This document shows, in pieces, positions 46,561 through 59,326 of a stretch of 64,000 nt of DNA. Below the pieces are notes generated by a model. That model was given only the letters and a program-made list of their open reading frames with translations, searched no databases and was not told the origin of the DNA. The position numbers and the translations under genes were made by a program. Source of the stretch: Portulaca oleracea (Eukaryota > Streptophyta > Magnoliopsida > Caryophyllales > Portulacaceae); assembly GCA_029582165.1 (NCBI GenBank), contig CM055868.1:17290391-17354390 (forward strand). Direction: 5' to 3'. Numbering within the stretch: the first letter of the stretch is position 1; each line of letters starts with the position of its first letter.

Positions 46561-48180
46561 GTTAGGTAGGAAGTAGATCGTGCTAATTCTGTACGACACG
46601 TATTGACTTTAGAAATTACTTTATTTGAGGCACGTTGTTCGATTTAGTGAGCTCAAGTGTATTCGTGAAGTAAAGAGAAGATCTGTCAGGTAATATTTAT
46701 GTCCTAATCCCCACTGGGATGCACTTTACTTATTTTATGTTTTTTCATGTGTTTTGGAATTTGCATCCCGAAAGGGGATTTTACAGTGACAATGGATTGT
46801 TTATTTTGGATGGCAAGTTGTGTTCTTTGAGTTACTTAAACGTGGATAATCTTTTAATGTGTGTGTTTGGAAATGGTTTTGGAAATTGGGATTGGATTAG
46901 ATTGATTGAGTTTGGAATGGTGTGGTATTAAATCTGAATATCTGATTAATAATTCAAACGTGACGTAAATGCGGGTTTGGCAACGCCCTCAAAGACCAGG
47001 ATGTGGTATCCTGCAGGGGGGTTGTCAGGAGATCAAGGATGCCTGATAGGTGCTACTTCCCCGGGGTAGTGTGTGAAATGGATGACCATCTGTATGATTG
47101 AGATTGTGATTGATTGAGCTTGAGATTGAGATTGAGAATGTGATCTTGAGATATGGTTATTGTGAAGTCTTTGACTTTGAGGGCCAAATAAGCAAGGTCC
47201 GTCCGCTTAATGAATCTGAAAAATGGTTATGGTTGGTTGGGGAAGAAAACTGATTTTGAAAAGATTTGACTTGTTCACTTCTCCCCCAAAAATGAATTGA
47301 AATGGATTTTAAATTATTTTGACCGTTAGGGGTAGACATTATTGAGTCATCCTCATGTTTTAAATGTTTTGTTTTCAGGTGATGCCTTCTATGATGGAGA
47401 TATGAACTAGCAAGTGAGGATGATCGTTAGAGTTTATTGTTTTGAATAAAGAGTTTAGCTGTGTTGAAATGCAAAGGGGATAAAGGTACAAATGCAAAGG
47501 GGGTGCTTTTACATTGCCCGCTGGAGCGGCCTTTGCTAGGTCGGGTTAAAAAGAGAGAAAATAAAAGAAGCAAAGTTGTCACACTTTTGGATTAACTATG
47601 CATGCGAGCCAAATAAAAAGTTCGAAATGAATTAAAATACAGCCGACGGGGTGCAAATAATTACATTGTAACATATGAGACCAAACAAAGCAAATAAACA
47701 ATTACCCAAACGGAATCCATAACCGTGGCTAGGCTAGCGTAACTTTGAAAATCCGCTAGGATTCTTAGGTCAAACTCGCATGTTGAGCCTGACAGAGTGA
47801 ATTCTGAAATTGACCCGTGACTTAAAAATCCGCTAGGATTTCCAGTAAAAATCCGCAAGGATTTCTGTGTTCCGAAAAAATGGAAAGCTTTTCTCTCAAG
47901 ATTTGATGTGCAGAATACTCAAACTATACCTCGCAAAAATCCATCCTCGAAACTGAAAAACAACCCCCTTTTATAACCTGCAAGAGGCAATTTCCTAAAC
48001 TCGACCTCGGAAATCCGCTAGGATTTCTTAGTGGCCACGGGTAGTTCTTTGACATACAATTTGCAGTTTTTTTGAATGCACCCCAAGAAATTAGCTAGGA
48101 CTGGAGCGATGTTGCATGTGAGCAGTTTTTTGATGGTTACCTCTAAAAATCCGCTAGAATTTGATGGTTACCTAAAGGTA
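46561..48180. repeat. Repeat-derived DNA with AAATCCGCTAGGATTT motifs
   Basis: No gene. 46690-47340 has an LTR-like feel (GATGTGGTATCCTGCAGG, CCCCGGGGTAG). From 47747 the motif AAATCC-GCTA-GGATTT occurs five times (47747, 47824, 47847, 48010, 48144), in the opposite orientation to the phrases at 39.5-45 kb. Confidence 0.5.
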
Positions 48181-48200
48181 ATGATTGTTAATTACCCTTA

Positions 48201-48496
48201 GGTGGTGTTTGGCTACCCAACTTTTTGGGTAGCTTTTAGCTTTTTGGATAGCTTTTAACTTTTTGACCAAGGTGAAAAAGCTATTTTTTTTATATTAGCC
48301 TTTTGGATTCAATAAGCTAGTTTTCAAAAAATTAGTTGATAAAACTTTTCGATGTAACTTTTCACAAAAAGCTAATTTACCAAATACTTTTCCTATAATT
48401 AGCTAACTCAAACAGCTAAAGTCAAACAACTAATCCAAACAACAATCAACTAGAAGCTACAAGCTAACAACTATTAGTTGGTTGCCAAACAGGGCC
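48201..48496. mobile_element. Harbinger/Tourist-type MITE (296 bp)
   Basis: Termini GGTGGTGTTTGGCTACC and, inverted, GGCCCTGTTTGGCAACC, flanked by TTA on both sides. The interior is AT-rich with repeated AGCTTTTTGG, and non-coding. Confidence 0.7.
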
Positions 48497-48879
48497 TTAC
48501 TGTAAAAATAGGGGAAAACCCCAAAAGAAAAAATAGTAGGAGAAATGCAATATATATTGCATGCACATAGAGCACGTGCTCCAAATATTTACAAATGAAC
48601 AATCATTATAATAGGAACAAAAATATAATATATGTGAATGAACAATTATACCATTCGAAACACGTGCTTCAGGTGCACCTAATAAATTGGTCGAGAAATG
48701 AGGGCCCTCATTGCCCCTCATAATTTATAATTGTCCCTCTTCAGTAAAACCATTGGGTGACCTACTAGAAAACAAGGAGAATACAGGTGAAATTTGGGAG
48801 GTGATGGGACACTTGTGACATGTGTTCTGAGCGAGTGGAGTAGTTTCAAACTCAATAGGCTCATTACCTGCATTTCCTG

Positions 48880-49396
48880 TTTGTATTTGTATTTGTATTT
48901 GTACAGGAGTAGTAATTTGTTGTTGTTGTAGTTGTTGTTGTTGTTGTTGGTTTCCTGCTTTGCATTTGCATTTGCATTTCCATTTCCATCTGCATTTTGC
49001 AGCAGCGACTTCAACACCTCCATCACCACCACCTACCTCGTAGACTCCCATAAACAATTACAAGTCTACTACTGTAAGTCTATACTCCCCCCCCCCCCCC
49101 CATCTCTTTCTTTCCCATTCCTCCTTAAACCCCCCCTCAATTTCCCATCTTTTTCCTCCTCATTTTCTTCGCATTCAATCACCTCACCTCATTACATTTA
49201 CACAAGGTCCTTCAATCCATCTCCACCTTTTCTCGGTTCTCATTCATTATTCCTTGAAATTAATTCTCTGATTTGATGGCTATCTTAAACCTTTTTCTGG
49301 GTATTTAAAATTGAGCCAAATTGCTTGCTCTTTTTCTCTCTTTCTCTTGTTGTGTTCCTGCATATTATTGACTTCTGAGTGATGCCTATGTTTCAG
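48880..49396 (+). promoter_or_regulatory. Upstream region and 5' leader of epimerase copy 2
   Basis: Holds short tandem tracts (GTATTTG at 48881-48902, GTTGTTGTA at 48918-48950, GCATTTG at 48961-48980) and a C14 run at 49087. The C/T-rich leader ends with GTTTCAG|GTGC at 49396. The transcription start is not fixed by the sequence. Confidence 0.45.
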
Positions 49397-49798
49397 GTGC
49401 TCGATTTCTTCTTGTTTTTTCCTAGTTTTGCCCTGATTTGAATTGCCGAGGAGGGAATTAAAAGTGGGTTTTGATTACGGTACGGCAGGTTTGCATATCA
49501 AGTTGTATGTGAAATGTTCTTGACAAATTTTCTATTTAAATGGGGATTCCATGAAATATTGGTTGATCCTCTGTTTGCTAGATTTGGTAGCTTTGATTTG
49601 ATTTTGAATCCAGTTCCGGAATTCACGGATCAATGTACAGGAATTTTTTTGCCCTTTTAATATATATACGTATGTATTATTTTTGGGGTTTCAATTATTA
49701 ATTTATGTGGGTCAGTAGGGGTTGGTGAAGATTTTGAATTTTCTAATCATCGCTTAATAATTGTGTCGCACTGTTATTTTGGGTCGTTATTCCTTTAG
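49397..49798 (+). other. Leader intron of epimerase copy 2
   Basis: Donor TTTCAG|GTGCTC and acceptor CCTTTAG|GTTATTTGG, in the same position as in copy 1. The downstream leader exon shares CTTGATTGATTTTG with copy 1. Confidence 0.65.
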
Positions 49799-49840
49799 GT
49801 TATTTGGACTTGATTGATTTTGGAGTGGTAAAGTATCACA

Positions 49841-52174
49841 ATGCTGAATTTCACCAGAACAAGAACACAGTCCAGAAACGGCAGATCTCTGCCTCTAGCA
49901 GGTCGGTTTTCTTTGCAACATTATAAACAACTTTGTTTATGATTATGAAGCTATTTTTATTCTGCAATGGGTCTCCTGGCTAAGTATCATTCCTAATGGT
50001 TTCCTTATTCTCTTGTTGGAAAAATATAAGATGTAGCTTGTTAACTCACCTGAGAATGCTGCATGATGAAGAAAGAAGCTTTTGGCTTCAAGGATTGATC
50101 TTGGAATAGGCTTTGTTTAGGAAAAATAAAGTTTCTGGTTGAAGTTGCTGAATCTGGAGGGCAGTAGACCTCATATTATGTTTTTAGTTGTAGCTGTTGG
50201 GGTAAAGTTATGTGGTACCAATTACTTTGTGTGCCTCCAAAACCTGTGAAAGGAAGCATGATTACATGGGTACATTTCCGGTGTTTCTTCTGATCGTTGA
50301 TGACCTTTTATTCTTTCTTAGGCAAAGAAGCCATGGATTACAGTGATCCAAAGAAGAAGGGTAATGCTATAGGAAAAGTTATTTTGACAGCTGCCTTAGT
50401 TACATTTTGCCTTGTTATGATGAAGCAGTCTCCAACTTTCAATGTTCCCACCCAGGTGAGTTTACTGCCATTTCAGTTATGTCCATGTATATATGGTGGT
50501 TTCAAATTTTGACATTTTTGAGATTTTAAATGTCTGCTTTATGTGCTTTTGATTGTATGGAGTTAGCATACATTTTGAGGCTTTCCGGAGCATGTTTGCA
50601 TGTATCAGTGCGCCCTTATTTTTCTTGAGTTTGGATACTTCATTGCAGCAATACTTCTATGTCATTCATTTGTCCGTATTACATTTCTTTTTCCAAATCA
50701 TTCATTCAGTTTTCACGCCATGAACCTGGTGTAACTCATGTCTTGGTGACTGGAGGGGCTGGCTTTATTGGTTCACATGCAGCATTAAGGCTTCTAAAGG
50801 ACTCCTACCGTGTAACAATTGTGGTATAACGTCCTTCCTAACTTTTTAAACACGAATTGGTTGGTTAAGTTATTTGGATTTTCTAAAGTAATTTATTTCT
50901 TATTTGACAGGACAATCTTTCTCGTGGAAATCTAGCTGCTGTAAAGATTTTGCAACAGCTTTTTCCTGAACCTGGAAGATTACAGTTTATATATGCAGAT
51001 TTGGGCGATGCAACTGCTGTATCCTTACTGTAGCAAACTAGCAGTTCAATGTTCACCTGATTATATTGTCTTGCAGTTATTTTCTTCTCTTGTGACTATT
51101 CTAGCAGGTCAAGTGTCTCTGCAGTTAAGGGACTCTTTACTTGTGTGTGAATGTGGCTGTGCTTGTTTTTTTTTATCCTTGCAACACCAGCCCTTTTTTT
51201 TGATGTATATAATTATTATAGGAAAAGAAATACGTCAGTTTTTCCTTGATGTAAGAATTTTAGGTAAACAGAATTTTCTCTGAAAATGCATTTGATGCTG
51301 TCATGCATTTTGCTGCCGTGGCATATGTTGGGGAAAGCACTCTTGAACCTCTCAGGTGCGTTTTCTTTTCTCCATAGCTTTCTTTTATGTTTATATATGA
51401 ATTTTCAATGGACTATTGATAAGTAATATTTATCAATCTCACTTTATAATGTCAAGTAGAGTAAATGGGAATTTATCCAAAAGGATCTAAAAATTGTTTT
51501 TCAAGGAGGTCTGATTGGTGATTAATCAGTTTGCATCATAGTTGTTGTAGTGAGACACTCGCGTGAGGGCATTGTAACAACTGTTTGTCTTTATGCCTAA
51601 TTATGCAACTTCTGCATTATTGTGGTACTTAATATCAATGACCTTAATAAAAGCTGGTAGTTATTGGGTATACTTTGCACTCTACATACACACATGCTAT
51701 ACAAGTATGGTATAATTTGTGGCTCTTATTGTTGAGATCGTCACAGTGACAACGTTTCTTACTGGTTCGATATCTTGGAGACTAGAACCATCACTTTTGA
51801 GTTTCAAAAAGAAAAAAAAAAGGTGATAGAAAGATGCTACTCAATTAAACTCCAGTCCAAGTTACATGGCCATGGGAAATATCTGTAAAGTTACCTATCG
51901 TTTCAGTTACAATTTGAATGCTGTTGTGGGGAACTTGTAATTTGTGAGATGCCAAGGCTATGTGCACGTGCTTAAGAGGAAATTCTGCCTTGCGATTCCC
52001 CTTCTCGCACCTTAATCTTCCAATGTAGGATGGTGTTGATGTTTTCTGAAGCATTGCAAATGGAAAGTGCTTCCAGTTCAATGTTTATATTATATGTAAC
52101 TTCATTCCGTGGTTTCTCGTGTTCCTGCTTGTTGCATATTTGCTTGAATGTTCTTCTTTATTCACTTACCTTTT

Positions 52175-52249
<75 letters not shown>

Positions 52250-55200
52250 TTTTTTTTTGTTTTTTTGTGGGGGGCTTGTGCAGATACTATCACAATATTA
52301 CATCAAACACACTGTTAGTGTTGAAGGCCATGGTTTCGCATGGAGTACATACATTGATATACTCAAGTACATGTGCAACATATGGTGAGCCTGAAAAGAT
52401 GCCCATAACAGAGTCAACTCCTCAGGTGACATATTTGTTGTAGAATTTCTGGCTTAGTTATCATTTCACTTGCTAATGCTTGTCAATCTTGATAGAAAGT
52501 TGTAAATCTCGTCTTCATTGTTCTTTTTCTAATTCAATTCCTGTTTCAGATGCCTATTAATCCATATGGCAAAGCTAAGAAAATGGCAGAAGACATCATT
52601 TTGGATCTCTCCAAACAAAAACCAGATTTGGCTGTCATGATCCTAAGGTTGGTTCTTTCTAAGTATCTTAGTCTTGTATGACTTGCCCTGGCTGTAGTCT
52701 TGTATAGAGTTGTGTGAGTGGCATATGGAGCATACCTTAGTTTCTACACATCAGTGGTCACCTAATTCATTTTTTCCTGCAAATCATCTTGAGGTGTGAC
52801 TCATAAGATTTAAGTCCTGCTGTTGCACCTCCAGGTACTGTTTTGTGGGTTCATCATAATGGAAGCAATACATGCACGACATTTTAATTCCTTGGACTCA
52901 CTGAATCATTGCTAATAACACCCCCCCCCCCCAAAAAAAAATCCCTCTGGATCAATAATGTCACTTTATGTTAATAGATGTGACCCTAATTAGTTAGAAT
53001 TTTCGCCTAATTAATGAAGACGATAAATTTGAGTAAAAGGAATAAAGAAATTAAGAAGGATGAATAGGTAAATTAGTAATTAGTTTGCCACTGGGCTGTA
53101 CTGTGATAGGCATTGTGACAAGAGAAAGGTTGGTTCAAGTGACCAGTTACTGTGTTCTGGTCGGGGTAAAATAAAAGATACATGCATACACATAACACCT
53201 GAACCCCATTGTAGAGAGATTTTGTTAAAACAAAATAAATTAAAACAATTAATAAGCCAAACAAATCTTATATCCTCTTCAGGATCGGTATGGAACCAAG
53301 TTGTCTGCATTCAAAGTTCAAACCAAAACAACACACTACCTGAAGTTTGGCCTGGGCAGGATGCTCATTTCTTTTGCTTTTTTTATTTTTTTATTATTGG
53401 ATTGTAATATACCAACCTTTATTAGTATTCAATCGTAATGTACCACCTTTTAAAATTGGATACCATTATACCTGACATTTATACTTGGGTGCTATTAATG
53501 TAGTGAAACATGACTATTTTAGGTCAGTTTTGATATATTAATTTGTCTACGTATAAAGGCTAGGTATGCTAGTATCAAAATTTTAAAGGCTGGTATATTA
53601 CGATCCAATACCACCAAAATTTGGTATATTACGATCCAACAACCCCCTTTTTTTGGTGGAGGGTCTCTTTCTTTCTTTTTTCTTTTTTTTTTTTGTGTTG
53701 GGGGGGGGGGGGGGGGGGAACTAAATTGGCAAATTATCACTCAATGTATGATTGGCGAGTCATGTAAAGAGCTAATTTGACCTGTGCTCAGTGTTTCGGT
53801 GTTTAATGGAAACTAATTGGATGTTGGTTTCTTTAACTACTAATATAATGCTGTTTGAGAACCGTGAACTTTAAGTGGATGTTTTAATTCATATAGCTAA
53901 TTAGTATGGCGAATCGAAGTTATTATTTAACTCAGAATTTTAGGATTTGTTGTCAACTTTTGTTCATGTTTGTCGCCATTCTAAAGCTATAAGTATGATT
54001 TTAACAAGTTGCACAATTTGTTATGCCCAACTCCCTAATTTTTGTTTTCCAAAAAATGAAATATGATGCTCCTTTGTTTTTGTTTGTGGGGTTTGGAGGA
54101 AAGTAGGCAATTACTTAATGGGCTTTCTTTCTGGTGGACAGTACTATCTATTTTTCCTTAGCTTTTTTTCTTCCATCTATTTTAAAACCTCATTGTTTAC
54201 CAACTTCCTTGTCTACCAAGAGGATATGAACACTTTAGCAATGCTAGCAAGTACGGAGCTAAAGGTATTTAAAAACTCTGTTTGCAGTATATTGTCCGTT
54301 TGTGTTGGGTAATAGGAACCAAAACCAATTCTCTGAAATCCCGTGTGTAGGGTATGTGGAAGCTTATTATTTTGACAATTTTACAGTACATCCATTGCTA
54401 TGTGTTTTGGTTTTTCTTAACACTATGCATAGAAAATTTCAATTTTGCGTATAGCTTTAATTGCTTGGTCTCATTGTTCAAATCTTCTTTTGCTTGGTCA
54501 GGTACATCAATTTTGCTTTTTGTTTTTTTTTTCCATCTGTTGCTGTCCCTTTTTGTTTTTCTTAAGAATTAATGCAGATACGATTTCAATCATGCATACA
54601 ATTGTGATTGCTTGAGCTCATTGTTGAAACCCTCTTTTTCATGGTCAGATACTTCAATGTAATTGGTTCGGATCCAGAGGGAAGGTTAGGAGAGGCTCCC
54701 AGACCTGAATTGCGAGAGCAAGGACGGATTTCAGGGGCCTGTTTTGATGCAGCTCGCGGAATTATTCCTGGACTGAAGGTATGGTTTTTTTTTTTTGTAG
54801 CCTCTCCCGATTCAAATAGTCTCAACAGAATGTTGCTTTGTGGGGTCCGGATAAAACTAAGGAATCCCTTCTGCAAGGTGTTTTCTTAGGTAGTTTGAAC
54901 ATTGCTTTTGCTAGTGTATGAAGCTATTCAGAGAATCAAACTAGTAGTTGAAACATTTGAATCTTGCCTAAAAGAAGTTTGGTGAAGTTGGCTAGATATT
55001 ACTGGATGGTCCAGTGTCCTCTCTTCTTTTGGTAGTAGATTAGTTCCCTCTTTTTTCGCCAGTAGATTTGTCAGCATTAAATGGAATGAGATTTGGGTTT
55101 CGAAAGAGACTGCAGAGCTGACGTGAATAACACTTGTTTGGTGAGAGGGTAATGTGGGTTGAAGTAGACCTTTAACGCAGCCTTGTTGAAGTCCAGATGA

Positions 55201-55859
55201 GCAGCTTCTTTCACTTTTTGTGGCCCATTACTGGGACCTCCTATTGCTACTAAGAACCAAAATGGAAAAAGAGTAAAAAGTAGGGTCATTGCGTAATGAG
55301 CTGTTTGTAATGTTGATGGTTGACACTGCAGGTGAGAGGAACAGATTACAAAACAGCAGATGGGACCTGTATACGAGATTACATTGATGTCACTGATCTG
55401 GTGGATGCTCATGTTAAAGCTCTTGAAAAGGCAAAGCCTGGCAAAGTTGGAATCTACAACGTCGGCACAGGAAAAGGTACTCTGGCCCCTGACTCCCTGG
55501 CAGTAGATCATCTTCATAAACTTTTTCTTCACAAATCACACCCAAAGGAAAGGAAATTGAGGGCATGTATTCTATTGTATGGAATTGGAATTTGAACCTT
55601 TTTGGCAATGATGAATTCAGGTAGATCAGTGAAAGAGTTTGTGGCAGCATGTAAAAAGGCAACAGGGGTGGAGATCAAAGTGGAATATCTAGCACGGCGG
55701 CCTGGTGATTACGCAGAAGTTTTCAGCGACCCAAGCAAGATAAGGGAAGAGCTCAACTGGACAGCCAAGTACACGGACCTTGAACAGAGTTTACAGATTG
55801 CATGGAAATGGCAGAAGGCACACAGGAATGGGTATGGGCCCGTTGTAGCCACCATCTGA
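49841..55859 (+). CDS. MUR4: UDP-arabinose 4-epimerase (UDP-xylose 4-epimerase), copy 2
   Basis: Paralog of the gene at 24202 with the same reaction and probable Golgi location. Coding exons: 49841-49901, 50322-50455, 50710-50823, 50911-51018, 51264-51355, 52284-52425, 52550-52647, 54649-54778, 55332-55476, 55621-55859. They sum to 420 residues. Seven of the ten exons (3-9), as well as exon 1, have exactly the same length as in copy 1; differences lie in exons 2 and 10. The membrane anchor is at about residues 36-54. The NAD motif is GGAGFIGS (80-87; Phe replaces Tyr of copy 1). [10 protein letters not shown] is at 197-206 and Y223-GKA-K227 is the catalytic pair. The C-terminus ends GYGPVVATI. 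Introns share no obvious similarity with copy 1, so the duplication is old while the protein stayed under constraint. No damage is seen, and no feature separates the roles of the two copies. Confidence 0.97.
51019..51263 (+). other. U12-type intron 4 of epimerase copy 2
   Basis: Donor GTATCCTT and branch TTCCTTGAT (51242-51250), with branch A 14 nt before the intron end at 51263. Same position and phase as the U12 intron in copy 1, with unrelated interior sequence. Confidence 0.9.
52173..52243 (+). repeat. (TTTC)n microsatellite in intron 5 of copy 2
   Basis: About 18 tetranucleotide units, 40 nt upstream of the exon 6 acceptor at 52283. Followed by a T-rich run and GGGGGG before TTGTGCAG. 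It extends the pyrimidine tract. Confidence 0.95.
53397..53639. mobile_element. MITE in intron 7 of copy 2 (243 bp)
   Basis: Inverted ends TTGGATTGTAATATACCAA / TTGGATCGTAATATACCAA, with arms near 78 bp that each repeat a GTAATRTACCA unit twice. No target duplication was recognised. It accounts for part of the length of the 2-kb intron. Confidence 0.65.
53700..53718 (+). repeat. G19 homopolymer in intron 7
   Basis: Uninterrupted run of about 19 G after a T-rich stretch. Length may be unreliable in any assembly. Confidence 0.8.
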
Positions 55860-56359
55860 AGCCTCATTCGTTCCGTATAAAGTGCAAACTCTGACTGAGA
55901 GAGGCCTTGCACACATTCAGATCACTCACACTCAGAACCCCCTGCTTCTGCTTGGGGTACCATTTAGCTAAATAGATTAGTAAATTTCCAGACAGATCAT
56001 TCATAGGCTATTCAATTCTTGTCATTATTTTAATTACCATATTTTCCTGGTAGGATTAGGGTTGTCTAGGAAGCACTGAATGGTGTTATTATCTCATGCT
56101 GGTTGCATCATTTTTGCCCCTATTCAATCTATAATGAATGCTTCCACGCTCACTCAATATTCCTACTTACTATTGTTTTAACATTCTGTCATCATCTTTC
56201 ATTCTCTATTTCTTTTATCTCTTAGCGTTTAACTATGTACTAAGTTACTAGCTATTACCAAAAGCATTAGGCACAATAGTCACCAACAGAACCCAAAAAT
56301 TACAAGTGAACAAGTTACAAAGTTAAAAGGGATTTTGATATCTAATATAATGATCTTTT
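55860..56359 (+). other. 3' UTR of copy 2 and flank
   Basis: Probable 3' UTR to about 56150 (TCTATAATGAATGC near 56130). No further gene. Confidence 0.5.
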
Positions 56360-56623
56360 GGGGTATTTTCTGTGATATACTAACCTTTAACATTGGACAT
56401 CAGTGTAATGATATTTTTGAACTTATTGATCATTAGTGCTCTAACCTTTGGTGTCGATGAGTAACGTTGAACATTACCACATTAGTGTATCACCAACATC
56501 AGTATATTAGAGTATAATTTTATTTATCATCATTAAAGGTTAGTACAACAACATTAAATAGGTCCAAAAGGTTGGTGTACTGGTGAGTGTCCAATACTAA
56601 AAGTTGCTATACTTTAATACTCC
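56360..56623. mobile_element. MITE, about 264 bp
   Basis: Imperfect inverted ends (GGGGTATTTTCTGTGATATAC against the complement of GCTATACTTTAATACTCC) with repeated ACCTTTAACATTGGACA-type units in both arms. Non-coding; no target duplication identified. Confidence 0.5.
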
Positions 56624-56640
56624 AACTATGATTTTATTTT

Positions 56641-57190
56641 GGAAAATTGGATTCTAATAATTTCTACTTTCAATTTTTGTATGACTATAATCCTTGCTAT
56701 GTTTTTGTATTCTAGTGGTCCAAAAAAATAAGCATTGTATTTTAGTAGGACACCACCGAGTGTATATCCTAAATATCATAGATTTTGAGTTGCATTTGAC
56801 TCAAAACATAATACAACACTTCTTCATGATTTTAATAAATTGACAATGTTCGTCCTGATTTTTTTTTCAATTTTTTCAGTTTTATTCCTTTAAAAGAATC
56901 ATAATAATTGCTTGGATTCTCAAAAACAACAATTTAAACATTTTTTTACTAACTACACTTCCTAAACTTTTGGAGGTAGAAATAAAAAAAATAAAAACAA
57001 TATGAGATAGGAATGAAAAAAATAAATAAATAGAATGTTGAGATAAATTTGGTATCACTTGAAGACAATTTTTATTTTTTTTGGACCACAAGAAAACAAT
57101 TTTTTTTTGGACCACTAGAATATAAAAATAAAGTAGGGACCATTTACATACAAAAACTAAAAGTAGGGATTATTAGAATCCAATTTTCCT
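56641..57190. mobile_element. MITE with about 90-bp inverted arms (550 bp)
   Basis: GGAAAATTGGATTCTAATAA at the left and its complement at the right, continuing through CTACTTTCAATTTTTGTATG and TATTCTAGTGGTCCAAAAAA in both arms. The interior is AT-rich. Target duplication not clear. Confidence 0.75.
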
Positions 57191-57242
57191 TTTCCTTTAC
57201 ACTTTATTATTAAGGCATGTCTGTCATTTAAACTTTGACAAA

Positions 57243-57662
57243 GCGTTTGGTTGATGGAAAATTCTGGTGATCGAAATTGGTCAATGTTCCCATGCCGACT
57301 AATTTTCTCCATGTTTCGTTGCATTTAGGATTGGGGAAAAATTTTAAGATGGGCCCATAACTTCCCATCTTTTCTCAAGGGAATTTTTAAACTGGGAGTA
57401 CGAGAAATTTTTATGGAGCTTGTTGAGAAATTTGATAGAAAGCAAATTTCGAAAATACCCCTGCTAATTTTACAAACTCCGAACACAAATTACAATAAAT
57501 AATAAAGGTAGTTTAGACATTCTAAAGATTCTTTCCAGGAAAATTACCAGTTTAACCAAATACTATAAACTATCTTTCTAAAAATGTTTTCAAAGAAAAA
57601 ACTTCTTATAAATTTTTATTTTTTTTCAAGAAACAACTTCCTTAAAATTCCTACCAAACACT
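57243..57662 (+). mobile_element. MITE, GCGTTTGGT family, copy A
   Basis: Left end GCGTTTGGTTGATGG, right end TCCTACCAAACACT. Shares interior blocks with copy B (GAAAATACCC, AATTTTACAAACT, AATAAATAAT, TAGACATTCT, CAGGAAA) in the same orientation. Confidence 0.6.
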
Positions 57663-57981
57663 GGCTGAAAGACAAACAATTTGATATGAGTATCTGATAT
57701 TTGGCCATGTAAAGACAAGAAAAATGTAGTGTAAATTGAAGTGTGGTTGGGACTTGGGAGTGATAATTATCTAAATTCTAAAGTGCAACGGTGAGAAAAG
57801 AAAGAAAAGGATTAAGGAACGTGAGTTCCTTGTTCTGGGTAACAGATGTTGTTTGTCTTTATTTGATTAAGGGTTGGAAGAAAATTAAGAATTGTAGTGT
57901 GATAGTGTCCTTGATATACTGTTACACAGACACATACAACCATACAAAGCCGCCATTGACCCACCTCAATTTACTGAACGA

Positions 57982-58346
57982 GCGTTTGGTCGACGATGGA
58001 AAACCCTGAATGCATTTTAGACTTTCGAATTTTTTTTTTAATTTATTTATATTTTCTTACCTTTCCTTCAATTCCTTGGAATTATTATAAAATTTCTTTG
58101 ACGGTAAATTTTGAAAATGACTATGTTAATTTTACAAACTTTGAGTACAAGTAATAATAAATAATGAGGGTAATTTAGACATTTTATATATCTTTTCAGG
58201 AAATTTACAATTTCAATCAAATGTTGAAAACTTTTCAAGGATTTCAAGATATAAACCAAATACTGGAAATTACAATTTTCTAGGAAAAAATACTTCTAAA
58301 AAAGTTTCTCAAAAAAATTATTTTTATTGAAATTCTTACCAAACGT
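57982..58346 (+). mobile_element. MITE, GCGTTTGGT family, copy B
   Basis: Left end GCGTTTGGTCGACGATGG, right end TTCTTACCAAACGT. Same interior blocks as copy A, more decayed. Confidence 0.6.
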
Positions 58347-59326
58347 CATGTGATTAATAAATATGTGATTTGGTAAGCTACTAAACATTTGTGTTACAAG
58401 TACCATACGTAAACGTGTTTTTAACTTTTATAGTGTAGTATGAGCTATGAATTATCTAACTGTATGATATCAAGACAGATTTGTAAAATATGGAACTTTT
58501 AACAATCTATTTGAATTCAATTTAGAGAGGAAGGGGAGGGGAATGAAAAGGATGGGAAAGAAGGGGAGGTGATTAACATTAATTTTGTTTGGATATATTC
58601 ATGAGAGGAAGGTAATGAAAGTATTAAAATTCTTTCTCACCCTCTCTTCATCCCTTATTTTGAGGGTTAAGAAGAATGAATGAGACTATTTTTATTTTCA
58701 AACAAGGAAAAAATGGATGATAATTTATCTTCTTCTCTCCTCCCCTTTTTACCCTTGAAAACAAACAGGCTGTGGCCTGTGGATGTCGGTTGCTTCTCTA
58801 TTTAGGCAGGGACAAATAGAATTAAAGAAGTGTTATAAATGGAGTACTATGTAAGTCAGAACTGATTAAAACGCACTATAAAAATTTAAAACGAGTATAA
58901 ATAATTAGGTAAAGATTTTAACGATGACGATGGCTCTTTTACCATCCATCACAATCGCTGTTTGCTGTCCAATACCCTTTGCGTTGGGATTCATATTACC
59001 GACAAAATATTGTTTGTTTATTACTGTTAGAGTAATAAACTATTTTTGTTAAAGTAATGCAGGCTCTCGCCTCTTATTTATTGGACATTCCAAGTTAGGC
59101 CAAATTCTCATTCAAGTATTAAACAAGTATTCATGAACTTTCCAAGCTATTTATTGGACTTTCCGAGTTAGGCTAAATTGCCATTAAAAAATAATCGAAG
59201 TTTGGTATAATATTCATAACCTTGATTAATCAAATGCCGACTTGGCTTCAAAAAGTGGCAGACTTTAACGGGATTGCTTAGTTCCAGCCTATTAATAGTT
59301 CAGTTCTCACGTTCACGTTAAACATA
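58347..59326. other. Intergenic DNA, no gene seen
   Basis: AT-rich with a GAGGGGAGG-type purine patch near 58530-58780. No coding or RNA gene was recognised. Confidence 0.5.

Noticed and set aside
48725..49057. Minus-strand 110-codon open frame with Q-rich stretch upstream of epimerase copy 2
   Set aside because: Its composition comes from GTT/ATTTG microsatellites, it has no recognisable domain and ends near repeat DNA. Not enough support for a gene.
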